Of a stretch of 64,000 nt of DNA, positions 43,124 to 52,528 are shown one piece after another. The notes under the pieces were generated by a model. It was not told the origin of the DNA. It was given only the letters and a program-made list of their open reading frames with translations, and made no database searches. Location of the stretch: assembly GCA_016699535.1 (NCBI GenBank), contig CP064980.1:124001-188000 (forward strand), written 5' to 3'. Each line of letters opens with the position of its first letter. The stretch's first letter is position 1. This DNA is from Myxococcales bacterium (GTDB lineage: Bacteria; Myxococcota_A; Polyangia; Polyangiales; GCA-016699535). The position numbers and the translations under genes were made by a program.

Positions 43124-44203
43124 TTGGAAGCAGTGGAGCATCAACGCATCATTATCGTGGATCCAGACCAGAGCTACGCCGCCCAACTGACGGAAAAACT
43201 CCGATCAGCTGGATTCTTGGTTGAGATAAACACCGAGCAGGACGCAGCCCTATCCCGTATTGAACAACGGGCGCCCGATATTGTGGTCTCTGAGGTTGAG
43301 CTCGGTCACGGCTCGGGTTTCAACCTTCTGCAACAGCTTCGAAGCGCTGACCGCTATGCATCGCTCCCTTTCGTTTTTCTTACAAAGAACTATTCACCCG
43401 CCCAGAAAATGCGTAGCTTGGAGCTTCAAGCAGATGATTTCCTGGATAAATCAAGACCTATAGAGGAAATTGTAAAAACGGTGAAAGAATCCCTGGTTCA
43501 AAAAAGACAACATCAACTTCGCAATAAACTACGTGAAGCTTCCGACGCGGTATCGGGTTCCCTCAAAACCAATTCCGTCAATGATTTACTTGTTGCCATA
43601 AGTGCGACTCAAAAAACTGGTGTACTCACCCTCAGCAACAAACACGATCGAGGTGTTATTTATTTTAGAGACGGCTCTCTCATCGACGCTGGTATCGCAA
43701 CGCTCAACAGAGAAAAGGCCATCTACCGAATGATGCTCATGCAAGAGGGAAGCTACCTTGTGCAATTTCGTGAAGTGCAGCGACCGGATGAAATCGCTAT
43801 CACCACACATGGACTAGTGAAAGAGGGGCAACGTCGAGCTATCGAATGGAATTCTTTTGCTGAACGATTACCAAGTTTTCAAAGTATATTAAAACTAAAC
43901 GTAACGAAGATCGCTGATCGTTTGGGCGAACTGCCGGACGAGGTGAACGCTGTACTTCGCTTGTTTGACGGAAAACGATCGATTTTACGAGTGATCGACG
44001 ATTGCGCAGGAGACGACTTAACTGCGTTGGGCATGATCGCGCGTCTGTTTGAAGAGCAATTTTTTGAAATACTGACCGAACCAGAAACCGAATCACTGGC
44101 GGTTTTTGACGAAATGACCCCCTGCTTGGATTCCTGGCCCAGAAATGAACAAACTAGGCCTAGACGCGAGCACCGGAAACACGACTCAGGATCTTCCCTA
44201 TGA
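43124..44203 (+). CDS. Receiver-DUF4388 regulatory protein (probable true end 44148)
   Basis: About 350 residues from TTG 43124 or GTG 43133. Residues 1-120 are receiver-like (RIIIVDPDQSYAAQL), but the phosphoacceptor site reads IVVSEVELGHGSGF, with Glu instead of Asp; a Lys is kept in FLDKSRP. Residues about 130-330 are a DUF4388/PatA-type domain (NDLLVAISATQKTGVLTLSN, GVIYFRDGSLIDAG, EKAIYRMMLMQEGSYLVQF). As read it ends at 44203, overlapping the next gene by 59 bases. One extra C in the C-run at 44118-44122 would give MTPLLGFLAQK and a TGA overlapping the next ATG (ATGA), which looks more natural. Confidence 0.75.
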   Translation: MEAVEHQRIIIVDPDQSYAAQLTEKLRSAGFLVEINTEQDAALSRIEQRAPDIVVSEVELGHGSGFNLLQQLRSADRYASLPFVFLTKNYSPAQKMRSLELQADDFLDKSRPIEEIVKTVKESLVQKRQHQLRNKLREASDAVSGSLKTNSVNDLLVAISATQKTGVLTLSNKHDRGVIYFRDGSLIDAGIATLNREKAIYRMMLMQEGSYLVQFREVQRPDEIAITTHGLVKEGQRRAIEWNSFAERLPSFQSILKLNVTKIADRLGELPDEVNAVLRLFDGKRSILRVIDDCAGDDLTALGMIARLFEEQFFEILTEPETESLAVFDEMTPCLDSWPRNEQTRPRREHRKHDSGSSL

Positions 44204-45257
44204 GTCCATCAAAATTGTCGAAGGTGCTATCGCTGTTTCCAATGAACATGAAAGCGTAACAACACGTCCTCCGCCTCCACACACAACGCCGCATCGCCCG
44301 CCACCACCACCACCAGCTTTGCCACGCGACGAAAATTCGTCACCCAGCATTCAACGGCAACTCACTGCATATGACATCCCGCTTGAGCCATCGGATTCCA
44401 GTCCGAAAGATGTTCCTGAAACCGAGCCTTTTTTTCCTCCCCAAGACATCGTCGAGCCGGAAGAGAACACAGTGAGCTATGCGCACTCCGCATCTATCAC
44501 AAGGCCTTTTGTACCACACAGCGACGAGCCCCAAGTCTTTGTTTCACGGGCACAAGATGAAGATTTTGATCTTCCAGAGGAAAAGAAAAACTCAAAGTTA
44601 ACCATCGTTTTTAGCATTGTCACAGTATGTTCCGTCATCGCTGCTGTCATGCTTTACTTCTATGCTCCAGCGGATGGCCCCAATCAACCTTCTGTTCAAG
44701 CCACTGAAAGTACTACGCCGAATAAGCAAGTCGTTATTGAAGCGTCCAACATCGTCGACAAGAAACTAGAAGAACGCGAAAAAAGAGAAGAGGATTCAAA
44801 GTCTGAGCAAATCGTTATCGAGCAAGCGCAAGTAACGAGCAGCGATAGCCCTGAAGCTCAACCACAAGCCTTGGTCGAAAAACAGGATCAAGACTCGACA
44901 AGCACGCTTAGTCCCACTGAATTGAGCAAGCTTCTTCGCCAAGCCAACAACCAGCGTTACCGAAACCCTGAACGTGCAATCGAGCTCTATCTAAAGATCA
45001 TCGAATTCGAGCCGACTGAACAACGAGCCCTCACCCCCTTGGCCCTTGTCTACTACGAGGCAAAAGACTATAAAAAGGCAGTTGAATTTGCAGCCCAAGC
45101 GGTTACAGCAGATGCGACAAACTCCAAAGCTTGGCTAACATTGGGAGCGGCTCGACAATCGCTCGGGGATCGCTCAGGAGCCAATGAAGCCTACCGTTTA
45201 TGTGCCAGTCATGGAAAAGGAAGTTTGGCTAACGAGTGCCGCCGTATGTTAAGGTGA
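44145..45257 (+). CDS. Single-pass membrane protein with C-terminal TPR repeats
   Basis: A 370-residue protein. The N-terminal 145 residues are cytoplasmic-type, acidic and Pro-rich (a run of His/Pro around 45-60). A membrane helix follows (LTIVFSIVTVCSVIAAVMLY, about 150-170), then a Glu/Gln-rich linker, and from about 260 two or three TPR repeats (NPERAIELYLKIIEFEPTE, ALTPLALVYYEAKDYKKAVE, AWLTLGAARQSLGDRSGANE). TPRs bind protein partners, here on the far side of the membrane. Its likely ATGA coupling to the DUF4388 regulator suggests a joint function. It is followed after 4 bases by the thiolase gene. Confidence 0.72.
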   Translation: MNKLGLDASTGNTTQDLPYESIKIVEGAIAVSNEHESVTTRPPPPHTTPHRPPPPPPALPRDENSSPSIQRQLTAYDIPLEPSDSSPKDVPETEPFFPPQDIVEPEENTVSYAHSASITRPFVPHSDEPQVFVSRAQDEDFDLPEEKKNSKLTIVFSIVTVCSVIAAVMLYFYAPADGPNQPSVQATESTTPNKQVVIEASNIVDKKLEEREKREEDSKSEQIVIEQAQVTSSDSPEAQPQALVEKQDQDSTSTLSPTELSKLLRQANNQRYRNPERAIELYLKIIEFEPTEQRALTPLALVYYEAKDYKKAVEFAAQAVTADATNSKAWLTLGAARQSLGDRSGANEAYRLCASHGKGSLANECRRMLR

Positions 45258-45261
45258 AACC

Positions 45262-46470
45262 ATGAACCAGCCTGTGATTCTTAGTGCGGTACGGACGCCA
45301 ATTGGCAAATTCCGAGGTGGCCTGACAAACGTCCGACCTGACGACATGGCAGCACTCGTGCTCCGAGCTGCACTGGAGCGCGTCCCGGAAAGTCGCAACG
45401 CAATCCAAGAAGTCTGCTTTGGAGCAACCAACCAAGCAGGAGAAGACAACCGCAACGTGGGCCGCATGGCTGCCTTGTTGGCTGATTTACCTTTTGAAGT
45501 TACTGGCTCAACCCACAACCGTCTTTGTGGCTCAGGCATGGACGCCATTGTCAGCGTCGCACGCGGCATTCGTTGCGGTGATTTTGATTTAACCGCCGCT
45601 GGAGGAATCGAGTCCATGACACGTGCTCCTTTCGTGATGAGCAAAGCATCCGAAGGATTTTCACGCACAGCCCCCGTTGTGTTTGATTCAACCATTGGTT
45701 GGCGCTTTTCAAATCCCCAGATGGCGAAACGTATCCCTTTGGAATCGATGGGGCAGACAGCTGAAAATGTTGCCGAACGTTTTACTATTAAGCGCGAGGC
45801 CCAAGATAATTTCGCACATCAGAGTCACCTTCGTGCAACACAAGCTTGGGATAAGGGGCTTTTCAAAAATGAAGTTATCCCTGTTCCCATCATTACCGGG
45901 AAGAAAAGCAATACTGAAGTTCTTTTTCAAAAAGATGAATGCATTCGTCCAAACAGCACTGTCGAAAAGCTTGCAGCCCTAAAGCCTGTGTTTAGGGAAG
46001 GTGGCAGCGTTACCGCCGGAAACTCATCACCACTCAACGATGGAGCAGCTGCTCTTGTCATAGGCTCGGAAAACTGGGCTAAGAAAAACAACATTAAACC
46101 TTTGGCTCGTATCGTAGGCTGGGCTGTCGCGGGGGTTGACCCAAGTGTTATGGGCACCGGCCCGATTCCCGCTACACGAAAAGTTCTCGAGCGCACAGGA
46201 CTATCCGTCAAAGACATCGGGCTCATCGAACTGAACGAAGCTTTTGCTGTGCAAGCCTTGGCTTGTATCACAGAGCTTGGGCTTGATCCCAACAAGGTAA
46301 ACATCAAAGGTGGCGCCATCGCATTGGGCCATCCTATCGGATGCTCCGGTGCACGCATCGTCGTGACTTTGGCGCATGCCATGCAAGAACACGACATCCG
46401 CTACGGCCTTGCCACCCTTTGTGTCGGCGTCGGACAAGGGATGGCCATGATTTTGGAGAAAGCACAATGA
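45262..46470 (+). CDS. Thiolase (acetyl-CoA C-acyltransferase)
   Basis: A 402-residue thiolase. The nucleophilic Cys is in THNRLCGSGMDAIVSVARG (about 90), the C-terminal His/Cys in GGAIALGHPIGCSGARIVVT (about 355) and CVGVGQGMAMILE (about 387), with the NEAFAVQAL loop before them. The start MNQPVILSAVRTPIGKF and the segment FGATNQAGEDNRNVGRMAAL resemble the beta-ketoadipyl-CoA thiolase (PcaF/PaaJ) branch, so degradative use is slightly favoured over biosynthesis. No other beta-oxidation or ketoadipate gene is nearby. Its stop overlaps the next gene's ATG (ATGA). Confidence 0.9.
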   Translation: MNQPVILSAVRTPIGKFRGGLTNVRPDDMAALVLRAALERVPESRNAIQEVCFGATNQAGEDNRNVGRMAALLADLPFEVTGSTHNRLCGSGMDAIVSVARGIRCGDFDLTAAGGIESMTRAPFVMSKASEGFSRTAPVVFDSTIGWRFSNPQMAKRIPLESMGQTAENVAERFTIKREAQDNFAHQSHLRATQAWDKGLFKNEVIPVPIITGKKSNTEVLFQKDECIRPNSTVEKLAALKPVFREGGSVTAGNSSPLNDGAAALVIGSENWAKKNNIKPLARIVGWAVAGVDPSVMGTGPIPATRKVLERTGLSVKDIGLIELNEAFAVQALACITELGLDPNKVNIKGGAIALGHPIGCSGARIVVTLAHAMQEHDIRYGLATLCVGVGQGMAMILEKAQ

Positions 46471-46978
46471 GCGATTTTTTGTTCATCAAAGCGCCATTGT
46501 CGATCTACACGCTCATATCGGCAAAGGGACAAAGATCTGGCACTTTTCTCATGTCTCAGAAGGCGCTCGGATCGGCGATGGTTGCATCTTGGGACAAAAT
46601 GTTTTCATTGGTAGAGACGTTCAGATTGGCAATGGCGTCAAAATTCAAAACAACGTTTCCGTCTATTCAGGGGTAGTCATTGAGGACGATGTGTTTTTGG
46701 GTCCGAGTTGCGTATTCACAAATGTGCTGTTGCCCCGAAGTTTTGTTGAACAAAAGCAGTCTTTTTCAGAAACTCGTATTCGAGTCGGCGCAACAATCGG
46801 CGCTAATGCCACCATCGTTTGCGGCAACAACATTGGGCATTACGCCATGATTGGAGCCGGCTCCGTCGTCACACATTCAGTGCCTGACTTTGCTCTGGTG
46901 ATGGGCGTGCCAGCAAAACAGCTCGGCTGGGTCGATCGTGAAGGAAAACGACGTGACACGCCGCCCGCAAAAAGCTAA
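46467..46978 (+). CDS. Sugar N-acetyltransferase of the left-handed beta-helix family (WbpD-like), frameshift near 46478
   Basis: The ATG at 46467 overlaps the thiolase stop. As read, it goes out of frame after MSDF; adding one T to the run at 46475-46480 gives MSDFFVHQSAIVDLHAHIGK, GTKIWHFSHVSEGARIGDGC, then GQNVFIGRDVQIGNGVKIQNN, the standard start of WbpD/WlbB-type enzymes. About 170 residues of hexapeptide repeats follow, ending MIGAGSVVTHSVPDFALVMG and VPAKQLGWVDREG. Such enzymes acetylate the 3-amino group of UDP-2-acetamido-3-amino sugars. The next gene is the matching aminotransferase. Confidence 0.82.
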
Positions 46979-46989
46979 ATACCACGAAC

Positions 46990-48120
46990 ATGCCTGAGAT
47001 TATTCCTTTATTTGATTTGAGCGAACAACACCAAAAGCTTGAGCCTTTACTCAAAAAAGCTTTTGATCGCGTACTGCATTCTGGTCAATTTATCTTGGGC
47101 GATGAAGTCGCCGCTTTTGAAAAGAACATTGCAAGCTTTATAGGAGTTAATCACGCGATAGGCGTCTCGAGTGGCAGTGACGCTTTGCTTGTTTCCTTAA
47201 TGGCGCTCGGAATCGGTCAAGGAGACGAAGTCATCACGCCATCCTTCTCTTTTTTCGCGACCGCTGGCTGCATTGCTCGTTTAGGGGCAGTTCCTGTTTT
47301 TGTTGATATCGATGAGCACAGCTACAATATTGATCCGAGTTTGATCGAAGCGGCAATTACGAGCCAAACAAAAGCCATCATTGCTGTTCATCTGTACGGA
47401 CGTCCTTGTGAGATGTCTGCCATCAATGCCGTGGCAAAAAAGCACAAGCTCTTTGTCATTGAGGATGCAGCACAAGCCATCGGAGCCAAACTTGATTCAG
47501 AAAGCCCCGTCGGCGCTTTGAGTGATCTTGCATGCTTTTCTTTTTTCCCCACCAAAAACCTTGGAGCTCTTGGTGACGGCGGACTTGTCAGCACAAACAA
47601 TCCAACCCTTGCAGACAAGGTACGGCTGCTGCGTGCTCATGGGGCATCTCCCAAATACTATCATCTTACCCTTGGCGGAAACTTTCGTCTCGACGCTCTT
47701 CAAGCAGCCTTTTTTAGATTGCAAACTCGCCTTCCTTGCGGAATGGATCAATGCTCGAAAAAAAATCGCAAGCAACTATCGCGACCTCTTTGCGAAACAT
47801 GGGATTAGCACTGAGCAGATTACGCTTCCAGAAGAAACCATAGAAGGCCAGGTCTATCATCAGTTTGTTGTTCGTTCACCTTTGCGTGATCGTATTCAAT
47901 CGCATCTTAGCAACAAACACATCGGAACCGCTGTTTACTATCCGAAGCCCTTGCACCTTCAGCAGTGTTTTTCTCACCTTGGATACAACGAAAACTCACT
48001 TCCAGAAACTGAAAAGCTTGCAAAGAAGTGCTCGCACTACCCATGTTTCCCGAACTTCGTTTTGAACAACAAGAGCTTGTTGTTCAAGCAATCAAAGAGT
48101 CGCTTTCTATCACTCAATAA
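46990..48120 (+). CDS. DegT/DnrJ/EryC1 sugar aminotransferase (WbpE-like), two one-base frameshifts
   Basis: About 376 residues once two breaks are bridged. One extra T in the run at 47710-47715 restores RLDALQAAFLDCKLAFLAEW, and one missing G near 48026 restores EKLAKEVLALPMFPELRFEQ to the TAA at 48120. Visible features: IPLFDLSEQHQKLEPLL, substrate loop GVSSGSDALLVSLMALGI, PLP-contact VIEDAAQAIGAKL, the PLP Lys in CFSFFPTKNLGALGDGG, and YHQFVVRSPLRDRI. It is a PLP enzyme that transfers an amino group to a nucleotide sugar. With the preceding acetyltransferase it forms a WbpE-WbpD-like pair for surface polysaccharide sugars. Confidence 0.82.
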
Positions 48121-48171
48121 GAGGGGTTATTAAACTTGTGCTCTTTTACAGAGTTGCTAAGGTAGATAACC

Positions 48172-49620
48172 ATGAGCAAACGATATCACGCCTCTTTCCT
48201 TCCTGGCGGCGACTCCCCAGTCGATGAAGCCATCTCTCAAAAACTTCTTAGTTTTGCTTTAGAAAAAGGCGGTGACTACGCTGACCTTTATTTCGAATTT
48301 TCAGTCAACGGTAGCTACAGCTACGATGAAGGTATTTTAAAAGCAGCTGGACGTTCCTTATCGAGCGGGCTTGGTGTTCGCGTGATGAAGGGCGACGCGA
48401 CGGGCTATGCCTACGTTGAAGATCTCAGTTTCGAAGCCATGAAACATGCCGCTCAAACAGCAGCTCAAATCGCTGCTGAGGGAGGATATGCTGGCTCCGT
48501 TGCACTAAAAGCAAATGCAATCCCTCAACGCTACAAGGTTGAGACACTCAGCCTCGATGTCGATAACCTGAGCAAACGAGATTTGCTCAGGCGTGCAGAC
48601 GAAGCTGCTCGTGCGGCTGATTCAAAAGTGATTCAAGTTCAAGCCTCTTTGAGTGAAGAGCTTCGGGAAATTCTTATCGCCACAAGCGACGGAAAGTTTG
48701 TTCACGACTCTCAACCTTTGCTGCGTTTTTCCGTTAGCGCTATTGTTGAAAAAGGTAAACTTCGTCAAAGCGGATCTTCTGGCGGCGGAGGGCGCGTCGG
48801 CTTGGATTATTTCAAAGACAAGTCGCCTGAATGGCATGGCAAAGAAGCCGTACGTTGCGCGCTCGCCATGCTCGAAGCCAAAGAAGCACCCGCAGGCGAA
48901 TTCCAAGTCGTTCTCGCTCCCGGCGACAGCGGCGTTCTTTTGCATGAAGCCGTAGGGCATGGCCTCGAAGCAGATTTCAATCGTAAGAAAACCAGTAACT
49001 ACACGGACTCTGTTGGAAAACAAGTCGCAAGCGACCTCTGTACTGTTGTGGATGACGCCACGCTCATGAATTCACGTGGCAGTATCAACGTCGATGATGA
49101 AGGAAACCTGCCTGAGCAGGCCCTTCTGATTGAAAAAGGCGTACTGCGTGGTTACATGCATGATCGACACTCTTCGGCTTTTTTCAAAAGCAAAGCAACG
49201 GGTAATGGACGTCGCGAAAGTTTCAAAAGCCATCCGATGCCGCGCATGACCAACACCTTGCTTCTAAACGGACCACATGATCCAGAAGAAATAGTCAGCA
49301 GCGTACAATACGGTGTTTACGCAAAGAGGTTTGGTGGCGGACAGGTCGACATCTCCAATGGAGACTTTGTCTTTTCGCTAACAGAGTCTTATTTGATCGA
49401 AGACGGTAAAATTACGGCACCGCTTAAAGGCGTAAACCTAATCGGCAATGGTCCTGATGTCATGCGCAAGGTGGTTATGTTGGGAAACGACATGCAGGTA
49501 TCCGACGGAATCTGGACTTGCGGAAAAGACGGACAATCGGTTCCAGTCGGGGTCGGATGTCCCACCACTAAAATCTCGGCTGTTACAGTCGGCGGAACAG
49601 AAGTAGGAGCCCGATCATGA
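48172..49620 (+). CDS. tldD: Metalloprotease TldD
   Basis: A 482-residue TldD. The zinc motif HExxxH is in LLHEAVGHGLEADFNR (about 262-267), preceded by QVVLAPGDSGV; also ADLYFEFSVNGSYSYDEG, GLGVRVMKGDATGYAYVED and FVFSLTESYLIEDGKI. With TldE it forms a heterodimeric protease that unfolds and cleaves peptides, including microcin precursors in E. coli. Length and start fit. The TldE gene overlaps its stop by 4 bases. Confidence 0.94.
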   Translation: MSKRYHASFLPGGDSPVDEAISQKLLSFALEKGGDYADLYFEFSVNGSYSYDEGILKAAGRSLSSGLGVRVMKGDATGYAYVEDLSFEAMKHAAQTAAQIAAEGGYAGSVALKANAIPQRYKVETLSLDVDNLSKRDLLRRADEAARAADSKVIQVQASLSEELREILIATSDGKFVHDSQPLLRFSVSAIVEKGKLRQSGSSGGGGRVGLDYFKDKSPEWHGKEAVRCALAMLEAKEAPAGEFQVVLAPGDSGVLLHEAVGHGLEADFNRKKTSNYTDSVGKQVASDLCTVVDDATLMNSRGSINVDDEGNLPEQALLIEKGVLRGYMHDRHSSAFFKSKATGNGRRESFKSHPMPRMTNTLLLNGPHDPEEIVSSVQYGVYAKRFGGGQVDISNGDFVFSLTESYLIEDGKITAPLKGVNLIGNGPDVMRKVVMLGNDMQVSDGIWTCGKDGQSVPVGVGCPTTKISAVTVGGTEVGARS

Positions 49621-50990
49621 GTGTTGCTTCAAAAGAGGAGCTCGTTGGCCTTGCAGGACAAATGGTCGAGGCAGCAAAAAAAGCAGGCGCGGACATTGCA
49701 GAGGCTTACTCTCATCAGAGCTCTCACCTTTCCACGAAAACCCGATTGAAAGCGCCTGAACTTGTCGAAGAGGCTGGCTCTAAAGGTGTTGGATTGCGTG
49801 TCATGCTAGGAAAACAAGTTGCACTTGTGCATACCAGCGATCTTAGCAAAGCAGGTCTCAAGCGGACGGTTGAAGATGCCATCGAACTCGCAAAACTAGC
49901 GCAAGAAGACCCTTTTGCAGGACCTCCAGATGCGTCTTTGCTTTCGAAAAGCGATCAGCATGTCAATCTGGATCTTTTCGATGAAAGCATGCAGAAGCTT
50001 TCGACGGCTGAAGCCATTGAACGCGCCTCCGCTGGCGAAAAAGCTGCTTTTGATTACGACTCGAGAATCACCAACAGCGAAGGGGGCACCTTTGGCCGCA
50101 TCGCTGGCGCTTCGGCTATTGTGACAAGCGGCGGCTTTCAGGGTTATTCCAAAGGCACTTATGCTTCGCTGGTTGTGAGTCCAGTCGCTGATGAAACCGA
50201 CGGAAAGAAGCGTACCGGTTATTACTGGAGCGCAAAACGCCATCTTGCTGAACTCAAAGACGCAAAAACGGTGGGCGAGGAAGCAGCGCGACGTACACTT
50301 GCAAAGCTCGGAGCTCAAAAAGTCGCAACCCAGCACGCCCCAGTTGTCTTTGACCCCGATGCAGCACGGAGTATTTTGTCTTTGCTGGCAAGCTGTATCA
50401 ACGGCAGCGCCATATGGCGTAAGAGTAGCTATCTTGCCGAAAAAGAAGGCGAGCGCATCGCAAGTGAACTGGTCAACGTGATTGATGATCCGCTCATACC
50501 ACGAGCCCCTGGATCAAGACCCTTTGATGGCGAAGGACTGGCTTCTCGTCGTAATACGATTGTCGAAAACGGAGTACTGCGAAGTTATCTTCTGGATAGT
50601 TATTCAGCTAGAAAGCTTGGAAAAGAAAGCACTGCCAACGCCTCACGCGGCGCTTCAGGTGGGGTGTCTCCTTCAAGCAGCAACTTCATTCTAAAACCGG
50701 GCTCGCAATCGGCAGAAGAACTCCTTGCCTCGACACCTAAAGGTCTTTACGTCACCGACATGATGGGCTTTGGTTTCAATGCGATCACCGGTGACTTTTC
50801 TCGAGGGGCATCCGGTTTTTGGATCGAAAACGGTGAGAAAACTTTCCCGGTCTCAGAGGTCACCATCTCGCTCAACATCGATGAGCTCCTCAAAAGCATT
50901 GATGCGATCGCCAATGACCTTGAACTGGACACCTCGATAGCTGCCCCAACCTTCCGCGTGCGCTCCATGACCATTGCTGGCCGCGATTAA
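49617..50990 (+). CDS. pmbA: TldE/PmbA, metalloprotease partner
   Basis: A 457-residue protein of the same fold but without HExxxH, as usual for TldE: ADIAEAYSHQSSHLSTKTRL, GLRVMLGKQVALVHTSDLS, VVFDPDAARSILSLLASCIN, GEGLASRRNTIVENGVLRS, TPKGLYVTDMMGFGFNAITG and FSRGASGFWIENGEKTFPV. It pairs with TldD through an ATGA overlap. It is the last gene of the plus-strand run that begins near 43.1 kb. Confidence 0.93.
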   Translation: MSVASKEELVGLAGQMVEAAKKAGADIAEAYSHQSSHLSTKTRLKAPELVEEAGSKGVGLRVMLGKQVALVHTSDLSKAGLKRTVEDAIELAKLAQEDPFAGPPDASLLSKSDQHVNLDLFDESMQKLSTAEAIERASAGEKAAFDYDSRITNSEGGTFGRIAGASAIVTSGGFQGYSKGTYASLVVSPVADETDGKKRTGYYWSAKRHLAELKDAKTVGEEAARRTLAKLGAQKVATQHAPVVFDPDAARSILSLLASCINGSAIWRKSSYLAEKEGERIASELVNVIDDPLIPRAPGSRPFDGEGLASRRNTIVENGVLRSYLLDSYSARKLGKESTANASRGASGGVSPSSSNFILKPGSQSAEELLASTPKGLYVTDMMGFGFNAITGDFSRGASGFWIENGEKTFPVSEVTISLNIDELLKSIDAIANDLELDTSIAAPTFRVRSMTIAGRD

Positions 50991-51010
50991 CGATTGCATG
51001 CAAAAACAAC

Positions 51011-51655
51011 TTAAACCTCGTCAGCGCGAATGGCGTCTTTTCGGCCAACAATAAGATGCAAAATAGCCAGGATGATCACACCCACGGCAAAAGTGCCTAA
51101 AAATGCACTTCCTAATTCAGGGTAACTGTAAGTTGTAAAATTGGCGATCTGTTTACTGCCAATGATGGCAGGCGTAAAAGGCTCAACAGTCACAGGTGCA
51201 TCGGGCGCTAGATCGTGACCAAAAGAATACAATTTATATACAAAGCGCCCAAACGAAAAAAGACCGATGTACACGGTCATGGCTGATAGATCCAAAAGCG
51301 AACGTACCGTTCCCACAACAGCCACCCTCAGCCCCCATAAAATCAGCAAACCAAATGCAAAAGGAAGCCATCCCAAATCGCTAAGAGCTGTGCGATCAAT
51401 AGGATGCATGCCGATATAATGGTTGAGTGTATTGATCTCCGAAATATGTTGATCGTCATTTCCACCTTTGACAGTGTATGCGTAAATCTCCATCCACAAT
51501 CCATCCGGATACTGTGGTGCTTCTAAGCGTATCTTCCAGAGTGGAAAAGCAAAACTTGCCAACATAAGCAAGCTTAGAACGATGAGTATCCACCGAGCGT
51601 GCAGAATTAATGGTTGATCCAAATACTGATAAAATTTATTTACTGGATGCTTCAT
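51011..51655 (-). CDS. Five-helix membrane protein at the end of the nos cluster
   Basis: A 214-residue protein preceded by GGAGG six bases before its ATG. Hydrophobic segments: WILIVLSLLMLASFAFPLW, LGWLPFAFGLLILWGLRVAV, SLLDLSAMTVYIGLFSFGRF and LGTFAVGVIILAILHLIVG, with polar loops rich in His, Asp and Tyr (GGNDDQHISEINTLNHYIG, YSFGHDLAPDAPVTVEPF). It is the last gene of the minus-strand nos series. Clade II nos clusters often encode an extra small membrane protein (NosB in Wolinella); this could be its counterpart, but I infer that from position and topology only. Confidence 0.55.
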   Translation of the reverse strand: MKHPVNKFYQYLDQPLILHARWILIVLSLLMLASFAFPLWKIRLEAPQYPDGLWMEIYAYTVKGGNDDQHISEINTLNHYIGMHPIDRTALSDLGWLPFAFGLLILWGLRVAVVGTVRSLLDLSAMTVYIGLFSFGRFVYKLYSFGHDLAPDAPVTVEPFTPAIIGSKQIANFTTYSYPELGSAFLGTFAVGVIILAILHLIVGRKDAIRADEV

Positions 51656-51688
51656 ATCTATCCTCCATGGGTCGAAGTGGCTACAACA

Positions 51689-52528
51689 CTACAATAGGTC
51701 GTCATGGCGTAACGACCAAAAGGAGGTCATCCAAGCAACGCATCCCACTACAACGGGCCATGCCACACCAATGACCAACAACCAGCTTGCACCGAGTCGC
51801 GCACCTAAAAAATGGCCAACAGGCCCCAATACTGCCAGATCGGTGTTGATTCCTGCCAACAAAGCCATACGCGCAGCCTGCAAAGGGTTCAAAACAGCCA
51901 AAACAAACACGACTTCTGGCTGAAGCTTCCATCGCAACATAAGAGCGATAATACCAAAATCGATAAACGCGGCACTCAGTGCCCAGATCAATAGTAAATA
52001 GATCATAGCCCGTGCTTGGTTGCGAACAAAAATCGATACCGTAAGACCAAGAGCAACATAACACCAAAGCAACGCTGCGCTAAGCAGCAACACGCGCAAC
52101 AAGAAGGACCATTGTATGGTTCCAGATGCAGCCATATGATCGTAAGCAGCCATGCCCACCATCCAAAAAAGAAGAGGCACAAAAATCACCAAGTACCGTA
52201 CGACGCTCACCGCAGCGAAAAAGCGCCAAGGTGTGATTGGATGAGAAAACAAGAGCTCAAAAGTGCCGTCCTCCCGAGCTTGACTCATGACCTGGCCTGT
52301 AGCTGCGAGGGCCAGCAGAGGCAGGATGAGCAAGAGTGTGTGCGAAAAGGAAAGCAGCGCTCTACCCATGCCAGTAAAACCCATGACGGTTGATTCCCGC
52401 ATGCCTACAAAAATAAAAACAGCCGCTAACAGACAGGTTACGAATGTTGAAAACAGTACCCAACGCGAGCGCAATGCTTCGGCCAAATCCAAATTAAAAG
52501 CGGCTCGAAAATCCAGTGCAAGCTTCAC
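51689..52528 (-). CDS. nosY: NosY-type ABC transporter permease
   Basis: A 279-residue permease with six hydrophobic segments. The start (FNLDLAEALRSRWVLFSTFV) and the motif QAREDGTFELLFSHPITPWR, just before the third segment, are typical of the NosY/ABC-2 group. With the NosF ATPase it forms a transporter that, together with NosD, supplies a factor for the CuZ centre of N2O reductase; recent work on the homologous NosDFY complex supports a role in copper transfer. The GTG start overlaps the nosL stop (GTGA), so the two are coupled. Confidence 0.86.
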   Translation of the reverse strand: MKLALDFRAAFNLDLAEALRSRWVLFSTFVTCLLAAVFIFVGMRESTVMGFTGMGRALLSFSHTLLLILPLLALAATGQVMSQAREDGTFELLFSHPITPWRFFAAVSVVRYLVIFVPLLFWMVGMAAYDHMAASGTIQWSFLLRVLLLSAALLWCYVALGLTVSIFVRNQARAMIYLLLIWALSAAFIDFGIIALMLRWKLQPEVVFVLAVLNPLQAARMALLAGINTDLAVLGPVGHFLGARLGASWLLVIGVAWPVVVGCVAWMTSFWSLRHDDLL

